In this document: positions 35,627 through 44,296 of the stretch, one piece after another
Numbering within the stretch: the stretch's first letter is position 1
How the letters are laid out: every line of letters starts with the position of its first letter
NCBI GenBank assembly: GCA_026004215.1
Contig: BPIR01000002.1
Span: 51,844-115,843, forward strand
Source: Candidatus Binatia bacterium
GTDB lineage: Bacteria > Desulfobacterota > Binatia > HRBIN30
DNA length: 64,000 nucleotides
Direction: 5' to 3'
Program-made: the position numbers and the translations under genes
The notes under the pieces: model-generated
The model's input: only the letters and a program-made list of their open reading frames with translations
What the model was told of the DNA's origin: nothing
Database searches by the model: none

Positions 35627-36239
35627 GTGGGTGTCCCGGATTGCGCCCATCGCGCACAATAGTGGGTGTCCCGTATTGCCCTCTCCCAGGATCCATGGAC
35701 GGGACCAAACCGTGGAAACCAAAAAGTGGGTGTCCCGTATCGTGCCCGTGGAGCACAAAAGTGGGTGTCCCGTATTGTGGGTGGGAACCAAAAAGTGGGT
35801 GTCCCGGATTGCGTCCATCGAGCACAAAAGTGGGTGTCCCGTATTGCTCCCCGCCGGCTTCAGGCTGGCGCCTCAGCGCCGCGTTGCGCTGGCGGAACCC
35901 CTCGAACACACAAGTGGGTGTCCCATATTGTGCCATATTGTGCCCATATCGTTCCCCTCGAACATAAAAGTGGGTGTCCTGGATTGTGTCGGAACCGAAG
36001 AGTGGGTGTCCCGTATCGGCCCGTGGAGCGCAAAAGTGGGTGTCCCGTCTTGCCCTCTCCCAGAATCCATGGACGGGACCAAACCGTGGGAACCGAAAAG
36101 TGGGTGTCCCGTATTGGTCGGAACCGAAGAGTGGGTGTCCCGTATCGGCCCGTGGAGCGCAAAAGTGGGTGTCCCGTCTTGCCCTCTCCCAGAATCCATG
36201 GACGGGACCAAACCGTGGGAACCGAAAAGTGGGTGTCCC
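35627..36239 (+). repeat. Array 2 of GTGGGTGTCCC short repeats (opposite orientation to array 1)
   Basis: Fourteen copies of GTGGGTGTCC(C/T) at 35627, 35662, 35726, 35761, 35795, 35830, 35914, 35970, 36002, 36036, 36100, 36131, 36165 and 36229. Nearly all are preceded by AAAA or GAAGA and followed by CGTAT, CGGAT or CGTCT. Spacers alternate between about 34 and 64 bases and include a repeated CCATGGACGGGACCAAACCG. The last part is a 129-bp tandem (36002 and 36131 frames). All three reading frames stay partly open, giving false proteins with KWVSRI/SGCPVL repeats. Confidence 0.88.
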
Positions 36240-36448
36240 GTATTGGTGGGGGCGAGGAGGAGATACCTGCGTTTCAGACGGGCCAGGAGATCAGGAGAGG
36301 GAATGGGACACTTGCCGTGACGCCGTGGCGGGGGTTGATTGCTGCAACCCACGATACCGGTCATCCGGCCTCGGTTGAGTCACCGAAACGGTGGGCGTAA
36401 GAGTGAGCCCAACATCAAGAAGATCGACGTCAAGGATTGCCCTTCCGC

Positions 36449-37159
36449 ATGAAGAACGTGAGTGACTCGACGGCCGTGTTGCGAGCCCTTGCAGACAATG
36501 TATGGGTAGCCGACCGCCCACTCGATCTCCTGGTTGGGAACATCGGCGCACGCATGACGATCGTGCGCCTACAATCCGGAGGACTGTTCATTCACTCGCC
36601 TGTATTGCCCGACGCGCCCACGTGCGCCGCCTTGCGCTCTATCGGCCCAGTGGTCGGTGTAGTCGCACCGAACAAAACCCATCACTTCTTTGTCCGTCGT
36701 TTTCAGCAGGCTTTTCCAGAAGCAGAGTTCTGGATTGCTCCAGGATTGGTTCAGAAGCGGCCCGAGCTTGGGTTTGCAAATTCTCTTACGGACAATGCCC
36801 CGCCGCTTTGGTCATCCGACCTGGCGCAACTCCACGTGAGAGGAATCCCCGTCTTGGAGGAAGTGGTGTTTTTCCACCCCTCGTCAAAAACACTGATTCT
36901 CACCGATCTCGTTTTTAACATGCCGGCAGAGCCTCGAGCTGACTGGCGGCTCAAGCTCTTTCTGCGCCTGAATGATGCACGGGGCCGTTTTGGGCCCACA
37001 CGCCTGGTACGCAATTTAATCCGAGACCGTCGCGCGTTTCGGGCCGCTCTCGAGCGCATCCTTGAGTGGGACTTCGAGCGAATCGTCATGAGCCACGGTG
37101 CCGTCTTGGAACACCGAGGCCGCGAAGCATTCGCCCAGGCGTTTGCCCCCTGGCTCTGA
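36449..37159 (+). CDS. DUF4336 protein (metallo-beta-lactamase-like fold)
   Basis: A 236-residue protein of the DUF4336 family: it starts with LADNVWVADRPL, has the central VVAPNKTHHFFVRRFQQAFP (the HH motif), a VFFHPSSKTLILTDLVFN strand-turn and the closing IVMSHGAVLEHRGREAF. Family members adopt a metallo-beta-lactamase-like fold, but their reaction is not known. ATG at 36449 is preferred to a TTG 12 bases earlier. It ends 22 bases before the convergent larE stop. Confidence 0.8.
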   Translation: MKNVSDSTAVLRALADNVWVADRPLDLLVGNIGARMTIVRLQSGGLFIHSPVLPDAPTCAALRSIGPVVGVVAPNKTHHFFVRRFQQAFPEAEFWIAPGLVQKRPELGFANSLTDNAPPLWSSDLAQLHVRGIPVLEEVVFFHPSSKTLILTDLVFNMPAEPRADWRLKLFLRLNDARGRFGPTRLVRNLIRDRRAFRAALERILEWDFERIVMSHGAVLEHRGREAFAQAFAPWL

Positions 37160-37181
37160 ACGGGCGTTCTTGCCCAGGCGC

Positions 37182-38009
37182 TCAGCTCCCTTTACCCAGG
37201 TGCTTCAACTCCTCGTTCAAGCTTCCGCTGCGGAAACCGAGCAAATCTACAGTCACGTAAGTGAAACCGAGTTCCTTGAGTCGCGCAACCACTACGGAGC
37301 GAACTTCAGGCTGAACCAAGCGGACGATCTCCTCCGTCGGCACTTCGACGCGGGCCACTCGGTCATGAAAGCGAACTCGGCACTCGGTAAACCCCAAGCC
37401 GTGCAGCACGCGCTCGGCTTCGGCGACACGGCGCAAGCCTTCGTGCGTAATGGGGGTACCGTACGGAAATCGAGACGACAGGCACGGGCTCGATGGCTTG
37501 TCCCACGTGGGCAACCCGAGCCGCCGGCTCAACTCGCGCACCTCTCGCTTGCCGAGCTGCGCTTCAATCAGCGGGTGGCGCACTCCGCTTTCCGCTGCTG
37601 CCTGAAGGCCAGGGCGATAGTCTCCCAAGTCGTCCTGATTCGCACCATCCGCAATCACGCGGATACCTCGCCTTTGCGCCTCGGCTTTGCACACCTCGAA
37701 CAAGTGCGACTTGCAAAAGTAACAGCGGTTGACCGGGTTCGAGGCGTACTGAGGGATTTCCAGTTCGTCGGCCTCGACCATTATGTGGTCGACTCCGAGG
37801 GACTGCGCCAGTCTCACGGCGGCTTCTCGGTCCTCTTCCGGCACCGTGGGGGAGCACACCGTCAGGGCTACGGCGTTGATGCCCAGAATGTCGTGGGCGA
37901 CACGCAGCACGAACGAAGAATCTACGCCGCCCGAGAATGCGACCAGCACGCGGCCGTAACCCGCCACTGTCTCCTGCAACACCCGGAACTTCTTTTCCAA
38001 ATCCGTCAT
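37182..38009 (-). CDS. larE: LarE-type ATP-dependent sulfur transferase
   Basis: A 275-residue PP-loop protein: VAFSGGVDSSFVLRVAHD is the ATP pyrophosphatase loop, NRCYFCKSHLFEVC and SSPCLSSRFPYG carry the Cys residues, the latter being the position used for sulfur donation in LarE. LarE thiolates a nicotinic-acid-derived cofactor for nickel enzymes such as lactate racemase. larB and larC are not in the window. The ATG at 38007-38009 overlaps the cysK stop (ATGA), so a cysteine-making enzyme and a cysteine-consuming sulfur donor are translated together. Confidence 0.88.
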   Translation of the reverse strand: MTDLEKKFRVLQETVAGYGRVLVAFSGGVDSSFVLRVAHDILGINAVALTVCSPTVPEEDREAAVRLAQSLGVDHIMVEADELEIPQYASNPVNRCYFCKSHLFEVCKAEAQRRGIRVIADGANQDDLGDYRPGLQAAAESGVRHPLIEAQLGKREVRELSRRLGLPTWDKPSSPCLSSRFPYGTPITHEGLRRVAEAERVLHGLGFTECRVRFHDRVARVEVPTEEIVRLVQPEVRSVVVARLKELGFTYVTVDLLGFRSGSLNEELKHLGKGS

Positions 38010-38956
38010 GGCCGGTCCCCGGCAGCGAACAAACTCGTGCTCAGGTAGCGCTGGCCGGTGTCGCACAATACGGTAACGACAACCTTGCCTGGGCCAAGCT
38101 CCTCGGCAACCCGCAACGCTGCGCAAACATTGGCGCCAGAAGAGATGCCCACGAGCAAGCCCTCCTCCCGCGCCAGGCGGCGTGTAAAGTATGCTGCATC
38201 GTCGTCGGACACGCGCAGTACCTCGTCGTACACGCTAGTGTCCAGAATCTCGGGCACGAAGCCCGCACCGATGCCCTGAATCCCATGGTAACCCGGCTCT
38301 CCGCCGGAAAGCACGGGCGACGCTTCCGGCTCCACCGCATAAATCTTGATACCCGGCATCCGCTCTCGCAGCACCCGCCCCACGCCCGTGATCGTACCTC
38401 CGGTGCCTACCCCAGCAACGAAGGCGTCGATCCTCTCAAAAGCATCGAGCAGCTCCAGCGCCGTCGTTCGGCGGTGTGCATCGGGGTTTGCGGGGTTGCG
38501 GAACTGCTGCGGCATGAAGTAGCCGGGGTGTGCGCGCGCAATTTCCTCGGCACGCTGCACAGCCGCATGCATTCCCTTGGTATCCGGTACTAACTCGAGA
38601 ACAGCGCCATACGCCGTCAGCAAGCTGCGGCGCTCTTCGCTCATCGTATCGGGCATCGTCAGCACGCACCGGTACCCTTTGACCGCGGCCACCATCGCCA
38701 AGCCAATTCCAGTGTTGCCACTGGTCGGCTCGACGATGGATCCGCCAGGCTGCAGGCGACCGTCCCGCTCCGCCGCCTCGATCATGGATAAACAAATGCG
38801 ATCCTTCACACTACCGCCTGGGTTCAGCGATTCGAGTTTCCCCCACACTTCCGCACCATCAGGTTTCATCAGACGCCGCAGCTTCACCACGGGCGTGTCT
38901 CCGATCAGATCGAGCACTGTTCGTGCGGGAGCGCTTCCCGTAAAATCTTCGCTCAC
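38006..38956 (-). CDS. cysK: Cysteine synthase A
   Basis: A 316-residue PLP enzyme making cysteine from O-acetylserine and sulfide. LDLIGDTPVVKLRRLM opens the fold, LNPGGSVKDRI holds the PLP Lys, PTSGNTGIGLAMVAAVKGY is the substrate loop, and GVGTGGTITGVGRVL binds phosphate. The GTG at 38956 gives a normal-length N-terminus; a TTG at 38992 would add 12 residues. The GTG is immediately next to the ATG of the divergent GT9 gene. Coupled to larE by a 4-base overlap. Confidence 0.92.
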   Translation of the reverse strand: MSEDFTGSAPARTVLDLIGDTPVVKLRRLMKPDGAEVWGKLESLNPGGSVKDRICLSMIEAAERDGRLQPGGSIVEPTSGNTGIGLAMVAAVKGYRCVLTMPDTMSEERRSLLTAYGAVLELVPDTKGMHAAVQRAEEIARAHPGYFMPQQFRNPANPDAHRRTTALELLDAFERIDAFVAGVGTGGTITGVGRVLRERMPGIKIYAVEPEASPVLSGGEPGYHGIQGIGAGFVPEILDTSVYDEVLRVSDDDAAYFTRRLAREEGLLVGISSGANVCAALRVAEELGPGKVVVTVLCDTGQRYLSTSLFAAGDRP

Positions 38957-39931
38957 ATGGCGGACAGTACCGACGCACTCCCAGTGAGTCAATCGAAGGA
39001 CACTGCCCTCGTCATCTTTCCCGGCGCCCTGGGCGATTTTCTCGTGTTTTTACCGACCGCGATCGCACTGGCGCAGCACTACGAGAGGCTCCTTCTGGCG
39101 GCGCGTGGAGAGTGGCTGTCCTTGATCGAGCATCCGCGCATCGAGCCCATTTCCATAGAACACCCGGCGCTGACCCAACTCTTCTCGGCCGACTTCGAGC
39201 CGGCACCATGGCGCGCAGCCTTCGGCTCGGTACGCCAGGCTTACTCTTGGAGCGGCCACGGCGTTTCCCCCTTTGCCGCCAACCTACAAGTCGCCACGGA
39301 AGGAGCCGCGCGGATCTTCCCTTTTCGCGACTTCCGGGACGGCGAGCACGCCACCGAATACTACGCGCGCTGCGTCGGGGTGGCGCCCGCACCCCCTAGT
39401 TCCGTCGCGGCCTTTCTTCGCATCCATTCCTGTCCCCTTGCCGACCAACTTCGCCAACGAGGGCCGATCCTTGCCATCCACCCAGGCAGTGGTTCACCGA
39501 ACAAAAACTGGCGCGGGTTCGACGAGCTCGTACAACTGTGGAAGGGCGCGACGGGGGGACGAGTCGTCGCCATTCTCGGCCCCGCCGAGATCAGCCACCG
39601 CCAGCGCCTGGCAACTGCCGACATGGAATTCATGGCTCGCCCACTCCCGGAAGTCGCCGCGCTCTTGCGTGCGGCAGACTGTTACCTGGGAAACGACTCG
39701 GGCGTCAGCCACTTGGCCGCATGCCTCGGAGCGCGAGGAGTTGTTTTGTTCGGTCCCCGCAGCGACCCGCAACACTGGGCCCCTCGGAGCCCGAAGCTGC
39801 GGGTCATTGCCCGGTCAACCCCTTGCACAACATGCGGTCCGGACGTCTTTTGCGACCATCTCGTCGGTAGTGCCGAGGTGCTTCACGTACTTCTCAGCGA
39901 GGGCGCGTCGGGAATGTCAAAACAAACTTAA
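38957..39931 (+). CDS. Glycosyltransferase family 9 (heptosyltransferase-like)
   Basis: A 324-residue GT-B enzyme of the LPS heptosyltransferase family. VIFPGALGDFLVFLPT is the typical opening (FxGxLGD), ILAIHPGSGSPNKNWRGF is the donor-domain motif, and CYLGNDSGVSHLAACLGARG is the conserved D-[ST]-G-[VP]-xH motif; STPCTTCGPDVFCDH is the usual late Cys motif. Likely transfers a heptose to lipopolysaccharide core or a surface glycan. The ATG abuts the divergent cysK GTG. Overlaps the convergent radical SAM gene end by 15 bases. Confidence 0.88.
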   Translation: MADSTDALPVSQSKDTALVIFPGALGDFLVFLPTAIALAQHYERLLLAARGEWLSLIEHPRIEPISIEHPALTQLFSADFEPAPWRAAFGSVRQAYSWSGHGVSPFAANLQVATEGAARIFPFRDFRDGEHATEYYARCVGVAPAPPSSVAAFLRIHSCPLADQLRQRGPILAIHPGSGSPNKNWRGFDELVQLWKGATGGRVVAILGPAEISHRQRLATADMEFMARPLPEVAALLRAADCYLGNDSGVSHLAACLGARGVVLFGPRSDPQHWAPRSPKLRVIARSTPCTTCGPDVFCDHLVGSAEVLHVLLSEGASGMSKQT

Positions 39932-40966
39932 TTGCTTCATCCCAGGCCGGCGGAACGCAGAAGTGTCCAGTTCCGGTAAGCAACGATCCAGGCCAAAGCG
40001 CCGCACCGCCAAATGAAAGAGCTCCCGAATGTGCTCCGCGTACGGGCCGGTGCCCGTTTTCCTCACACCAAACTCCGCGCAGTACAACTTGCCCTGCCGG
40101 CATTCCCGCACGCGCCCCAAAATACGCCGCTCCCGATCCGGGAAGTGCCGCCGTAACCAATCGGCAAACAATTCGTCCACCGGGCGTGGCAAACGCAACA
40201 GCACGTAGCTGGCACTGAGTGCCCCTGCATCGCGCGCCGCCCGAAGAATGCGTGGAATTTCCTCGTCGTTCAGGCCGGGGATCACGGGCGCCACCATCAC
40301 AGCCACGGGAATGCCCGCTGCAGCGAAACGAGCGAGTACTTCGAGGCGGCGCTGCGGCTGTGCCGCACGAGGCTCGAGGCGGCGCGCCAGTTCGCCATCG
40401 AGTGTGGTGATGGAAATGGCAACCCGGACCAAATTCCGCTTCGCGAGTTCCACCAACAAATCCTGGTCGCGCTCGATCAGTGCGCTTTTCGTCACCACGA
40501 CCACCGGGTTGGCAAATTCCAGAAACACTTCGAGACAGCGCCGGGCGATTCCGAGTTGCCGCTCGATGGGCTGATAGCAGTCCGTGTTGCCCGACAGCGC
40601 GATCACTTCTGGCTGCCACCGAGGCGAAAGAAACGTGGCCCGCAGCAGCTCCGGAGCGTCCTTCTTCACCATGATGCGCTGTTCGAAATCCAGGCCCGCA
40701 CTCAACCCGAGGTACTCGTGGGTAGGCCGCGCATAACAGTAAATGCAACCATGCTCGCAGCCACGGTAGGGGTTGAGACTCAACCGAAACGGCACGTCGG
40801 GACTCGTATTTTCCGCCAGCACCGAGCGACTGGCATCGAAGAAATATTCCGTGCGCCGCGACACGGGATCCAAATCAGCGTCCTCCTCCCACACCACTTG
40901 CAATCGCTCGTAGCGGTTAGCGGGATTGGACACGGCTCCGCGGCCAACAATTTTTTCATTCGCCAT
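39917..40966 (-). CDS. Radical SAM protein (Rv2578c / PA0069 family)
   Basis: A 349-residue radical SAM enzyme. NPYRGCEHGCIYCYARPTHE contains CxxxCxxC for the 4Fe-4S cluster; the N-terminus GRGAVSNPANRY and the later VSRRTEYFFDASRSVLAEN are typical of this SplB-related family. VVVVTKSALIERDQDLL and VMVAPVIPGLNDEEI follow as in members. The physiological reaction is not known. The start MANEKIVGRG is used because family similarity begins there; the open frame upstream is unrelated. Confidence 0.85.
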   Translation of the reverse strand: MANEKIVGRGAVSNPANRYERLQVVWEEDADLDPVSRRTEYFFDASRSVLAENTSPDVPFRLSLNPYRGCEHGCIYCYARPTHEYLGLSAGLDFEQRIMVKKDAPELLRATFLSPRWQPEVIALSGNTDCYQPIERQLGIARRCLEVFLEFANPVVVVTKSALIERDQDLLVELAKRNLVRVAISITTLDGELARRLEPRAAQPQRRLEVLARFAAAGIPVAVMVAPVIPGLNDEEIPRILRAARDAGALSASYVLLRLPRPVDELFADWLRRHFPDRERRILGRVRECRQGKLYCAEFGVRKTGTGPYAEHIRELFHLAVRRFGLDRCLPELDTSAFRRPGMKQLSLF

Positions 40967-41061
40967 ATTTTCGCTCAAACGAAAATCTGCCCGAAAGCGT
41001 GTCAACACGCAAGCCGAGGCGCTGATTGACCCACGCCCGGCCGGTCCACTATCAACCCTGT

Positions 41062-42267
41062 ATGCCTTTGCCCCTCTGCCGTCGCGCAATCGTAGCAATG
41101 ATCGTTGCCGGAGCTTTCGCCGCCGTGCTGGACGGGTGTGGGTCGGACGGAGAGCCGGCTCCGACAGCCACGCCTCCCTTATCCACCGCGGAGCTTCTCC
41201 AGCCTGGGCCTTTCGGTGTCGGCTACATGGAAACCGTTCTCGAAGACACCACCCGAGGCACACCAGCAAACCGGACCTTTCCAGGCTCTGCGACGCGGAT
41301 TCTTCCCACTGCCGTATGGTACCCAGCCGAGCCAGTGGGGCGGGGGTTTCAAGAACAACGCGACGCGGATTTTGCCTCAGCAGCCGCCCCGGCCCCGCTC
41401 ATCATTTACAGCCATGGTTTCCTCGGCAACCGGCGCGGCGGGGCATATCTCGCGCAGCTCCTGGCGACGCGGGGCTACGTGGTGGCAGCAGCGGACTTTC
41501 CCTTGACCTCCTTCAATGCACCCGGCGGTGCCACGCTCGGCGATCTCGCAAACCAACCTGGGGACGTGCATTTTCTCATCGATTCTTTGCTCCAGGCCAA
41601 CAGCGCGGCTTTAAGCCGCTTCCAGAAACGCTTGGCCCCCCAAAAGATCGGCCTCACCGGCCTGTCTCTCGGCGGAGCCACAACGTTACTCGCGACATTT
41701 CACGCGAGATTGCGCGATCCGCGAGTGCGGGCTGCCGTAGCCTATGCGCCTCCGGCTTGCTTCCTCTCCCAGCGGTTTTTCGCCACGGCGCGCGTCCCGC
41801 TGGCCATTGTGCACGGTGACATCGACGCAATCGTTCCCTACGAGGCCCATGGGCTCGCCGCATTCCAGCGAGCCCAAGCACCGAAGTACCTGTTCACCTT
41901 GCGGCAGGGAAGCCACACCGCCTTCACCGACGGGGCGGACACATTGTTCGGGCAGATGAGTAATGCCGACGATCTCGGCTGTTCCGCGTTGGCTTCCGCT
42001 CTGGCAAGCGATCCCGCTGCCGCCAATTTTGCCCTGCTTCTCGGCGGCACCGACGAGGGTATCGTTCTCGGCAGTTGCCCTCTGCCCTGCCCGCACGGCA
42101 ATCGCAATCCCCCAGCCCTGCGCCCCCAGAGGCAGCTCGAGCTGGCCAAAGCTATCGCTGTAGCCCACTTCGAGGCATGGTTGCGCGGTAACGCGAGTGC
42201 GCGTGCCTGGGAGGAAACGAGCGCGTCCTCGGAAAACGCGGAACTCTCCGTCTCGTGGCAGCGATAG
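41062..42267 (+). CDS. Exported alpha/beta hydrolase (dienelactone-hydrolase/PAF-acetylhydrolase-like)
   Basis: A 401-residue hydrolase with a hydrophobic N-terminus and a possible lipoprotein cysteine (VLDGCGSDGEP; imperfect lipobox), then a TATPP linker. Catalytic elements: LIIYSHGFLGNRRGGAYLAQ, nucleophile elbow GLTGLSLGGATTL, acid motif IVHGDIDAIVPYE and His in GSHTAF. The insert with several Cys (DLGCSALAS, GSCPLPCPHG) may be disulfide-bonded, consistent with an extracytoplasmic location. It ends 11 bases before the sigma factor gene, so they may be co-transcribed. Confidence 0.8.
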   Translation: MPLPLCRRAIVAMIVAGAFAAVLDGCGSDGEPAPTATPPLSTAELLQPGPFGVGYMETVLEDTTRGTPANRTFPGSATRILPTAVWYPAEPVGRGFQEQRDADFASAAAPAPLIIYSHGFLGNRRGGAYLAQLLATRGYVVAAADFPLTSFNAPGGATLGDLANQPGDVHFLIDSLLQANSAALSRFQKRLAPQKIGLTGLSLGGATTLLATFHARLRDPRVRAAVAYAPPACFLSQRFFATARVPLAIVHGDIDAIVPYEAHGLAAFQRAQAPKYLFTLRQGSHTAFTDGADTLFGQMSNADDLGCSALASALASDPAAANFALLLGGTDEGIVLGSCPLPCPHGNRNPPALRPQRQLELAKAIAVAHFEAWLRGNASARAWEETSASSENAELSVSWQR

Positions 42268-42278
42268 GCAGAAAACTC

Positions 42279-43142
42279 ATGGCAGAGCGCGACGCGGAGA
42301 ATTCGGCAGCCCGACAACGAGAGGAACAGCTCCTGCTCGATCGGGCCCGCCGCGGCGACCGCAATGCATTGGAACGCTTGCTCTTGCGTTATCAAAACAC
42401 GGTATACCGTTTTGGAATGCGGATGTGCGGCCATCCGGATGACGCGGAAGATGTCGCGCAAGATACGTTGCTCGCCGCTGCTAAGTCCATCGCCGCATTT
42501 CGGGGCGACGCTGCCTTTTCTTCTTGGCTTTATCGAATTGCTCGCAGTTACTGCACCAAGAAGCGACGCCAAGGCAAGTTCACGGCTAGCCCGCCACCCG
42601 ACACCGAGGGAAAAACCGATGTGCTCTACAAGCTGCCCGATGCCGGGGCGGAGCCGGAGGAACACTTGAATCGCCGCGAACTCGAAGTCGCCCTGAACCA
42701 CGCCGTGGCCGCCCTGCCGGCGCGGTTCCGAGAGGTCTTCGTGCTGCGCGATATCGAAGGTCTTTCCACAGAGGAAACAGCAAAGATTTTGGAGCTGCAA
42801 CCGGCCACAGTGAAGACCCGCCTGCACCGCGCCCGCATGGCTGTTCGCGACGCGCTCGCTCCGCTGTTGCACGACTCGCCCCACGAGGGCACGCGCCGGC
42901 GGGGATGCCCGGACGTCGCACTGTTGCTGTCGAAGCACCTCGAAGGAGAACTCTCTCCGCGCGTCTGCGCGCGCATGGAGCGCCACCTGGAACGTTGCGC
43001 CGACTGCCGTGAAACCTGCAACGCGTTGCGCCAACTCCTGGCCTTTTGTCGCCAGAGCCCCGCTCCACAAATTCCTCGGGAGGTAGAGGAAAACATCCGT
43101 GCGGCAATTCGACAACTGGTAGCGGCGGCCTCGCACCACTAG
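42279..43142 (+). CDS. ECF sigma factor fused to a zinc-finger anti-sigma domain
   Basis: A 287-residue protein. Residues ~20-90 are sigma region 2 (LLLRYQNTVYRFGMRMCG, DAEDVAQDTLLAAAKS, FSSWLYRIARSYCTKKRR) and ~135-190 region 4 (ALPARFREVFVLRDIEGLS, ATVKTRLHRARMAVRD). The C-terminal part, from GCPDVALLLSKHLEGELS to RHLERCADCRETC, is a zf-HC2-type anti-sigma zinc finger with the HxxxCxxC motif. Normally these are two proteins; the fusion suggests redox or metal self-control of promoter binding. ATG at 42279 chosen; target promoters unknown. Confidence 0.87.
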   Translation: MAERDAENSAARQREEQLLLDRARRGDRNALERLLLRYQNTVYRFGMRMCGHPDDAEDVAQDTLLAAAKSIAAFRGDAAFSSWLYRIARSYCTKKRRQGKFTASPPPDTEGKTDVLYKLPDAGAEPEEHLNRRELEVALNHAVAALPARFREVFVLRDIEGLSTEETAKILELQPATVKTRLHRARMAVRDALAPLLHDSPHEGTRRRGCPDVALLLSKHLEGELSPRVCARMERHLERCADCRETCNALRQLLAFCRQSPAPQIPREVEENIRAAIRQLVAAASHH

Positions 43143-43194
43143 TGAGGCCATCACCGGTTTGACATACGACCTCGAGAGCGCCACATGCTTCTCT

Positions 43195-44274
43195 ATGATC
43201 CGCACAGTGGCGTGGCATCGAGGTGCAGTCGTACTGCTCGATCAACGGCTCCTGCCTGCGCGCGAAGTGTATCGAGTCTACCGGGATTACCGGCGCCTCG
43301 CCAAGGCAATCCGAGATATGGTGGTGCGCGGCGCGCCAGCCATTGGCGTGACCGCTGCATACGGTGTCGCCCTTGGAATGCAGCGCGTGCGTCGCGATCC
43401 GGATTCTGCATTCCAGCGTATTTGTGCCGAACTCGAGCGCAGTCGCCCCACGGCAGTGAACTTATTTTGGGCTCTCGAAAGAATGCGCAAGCTTTATACG
43501 AACGAGTTGCGGACGCGGCCCCTCCCCGAGATCCGGGAGCGCTTACTGGGTGAAGCCCGCGCCATCCACGAGGAAGATGTAGAGGCGAATCGGGCGCTCG
43601 GAATGCACGGTGCGCGAATGCTGGCGGACGAAGTCCGCATTCTCACCCACTGTAACGCCGGCGCATTGGCGACGGCTGGTTATGGGACGGCATTGGGGGT
43701 CGTGCGCGCAGCAGTGGAACTGGGCAAGCGCGTACATGTGTTTGCGACCGAGACACGGCCCTTCTTGCAAGGGGCACGTCTCACGTGCTGGGAGCTGGTG
43801 CGAGAGCGGATTCCGGCAACGTTGCTGACGGATAACATGGCGGCCGACCTCATGCGGCAAGGGAAAGTGGACTGCGTCATTGTGGGCGCGGACCGGATTG
43901 CCGCGAACGGGGACGTCGCCAACAAAATCGGCACGTATGGGCTGGCCGTACTGGCCAGGGCGCACCACATCCCCTTCTATGTGGCCGCGCCCGTTTCGAC
44001 AATCGACTTTCGTTGCCGGAGCGGCACCCAAATTCCCATTGAACACCGCTCGCCGGACGAGGTAACGCGCTTCGCGGGGAAGCGCATCGCGCCGGTCGGC
44101 GTCACAGCCATTCATCCCGCCTTCGATGTCACGCCGCACCGGTACGTCACCGCAATCATCACGGAGCGCGGCGTGGCCCGCCCACCCTTCGGATCCAGCC
44201 TCAAGCAGCTCCTAGGGAACGAACACTCCCGCGTGGCACGCTCGCCCCGCACACAGCAGTTGCTGCATCGTTAA
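43195..44274 (+). CDS. mtnA: S-methyl-5-thioribose-1-phosphate isomerase
   Basis: A 359-residue MtnA of the eIF2B-like fold, in methionine salvage: it converts methylthioribose-1-phosphate to methylthioribulose-1-phosphate. MVVRGAPAIGVTAAYGVALG is the typical opening motif, LTHCNAGALATAGYGTALG contains the catalytic Cys, and VGADRIAANGDVANKIGTY the catalytic Asp. No other salvage genes are adjacent. Start MIRTVAWHRG matches the normal family N-terminus; an earlier TTG start is less likely. Confidence 0.93.
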   Translation: MIRTVAWHRGAVVLLDQRLLPAREVYRVYRDYRRLAKAIRDMVVRGAPAIGVTAAYGVALGMQRVRRDPDSAFQRICAELERSRPTAVNLFWALERMRKLYTNELRTRPLPEIRERLLGEARAIHEEDVEANRALGMHGARMLADEVRILTHCNAGALATAGYGTALGVVRAAVELGKRVHVFATETRPFLQGARLTCWELVRERIPATLLTDNMAADLMRQGKVDCVIVGADRIAANGDVANKIGTYGLAVLARAHHIPFYVAAPVSTIDFRCRSGTQIPIEHRSPDEVTRFAGKRIAPVGVTAIHPAFDVTPHRYVTAIITERGVARPPFGSSLKQLLGNEHSRVARSPRTQQLLHR

Positions 44275-44296
44275 GACCGTGCAATCGGGGCCGAGT

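Noticed and set aside
34270..36239. CRISPR array
   Set aside because: Repeat core is only ~11 bases, spacing is irregular (about 31 to 84 bases), spacers themselves repeat, and there are no cas genes.
35505..36400. Long open frames with KWVSRI / SGCPVL repeats
   Set aside because: They are open in several frames at once because the DNA repeat lacks stops; composition and frame ambiguity show repeat DNA, not a repeat protein.
37098..38048. Plus-strand 316-residue frame opposite larE
   Set aside because: Shadow of LarE, whose PP-loop and Cys motifs are intact on the minus strand.
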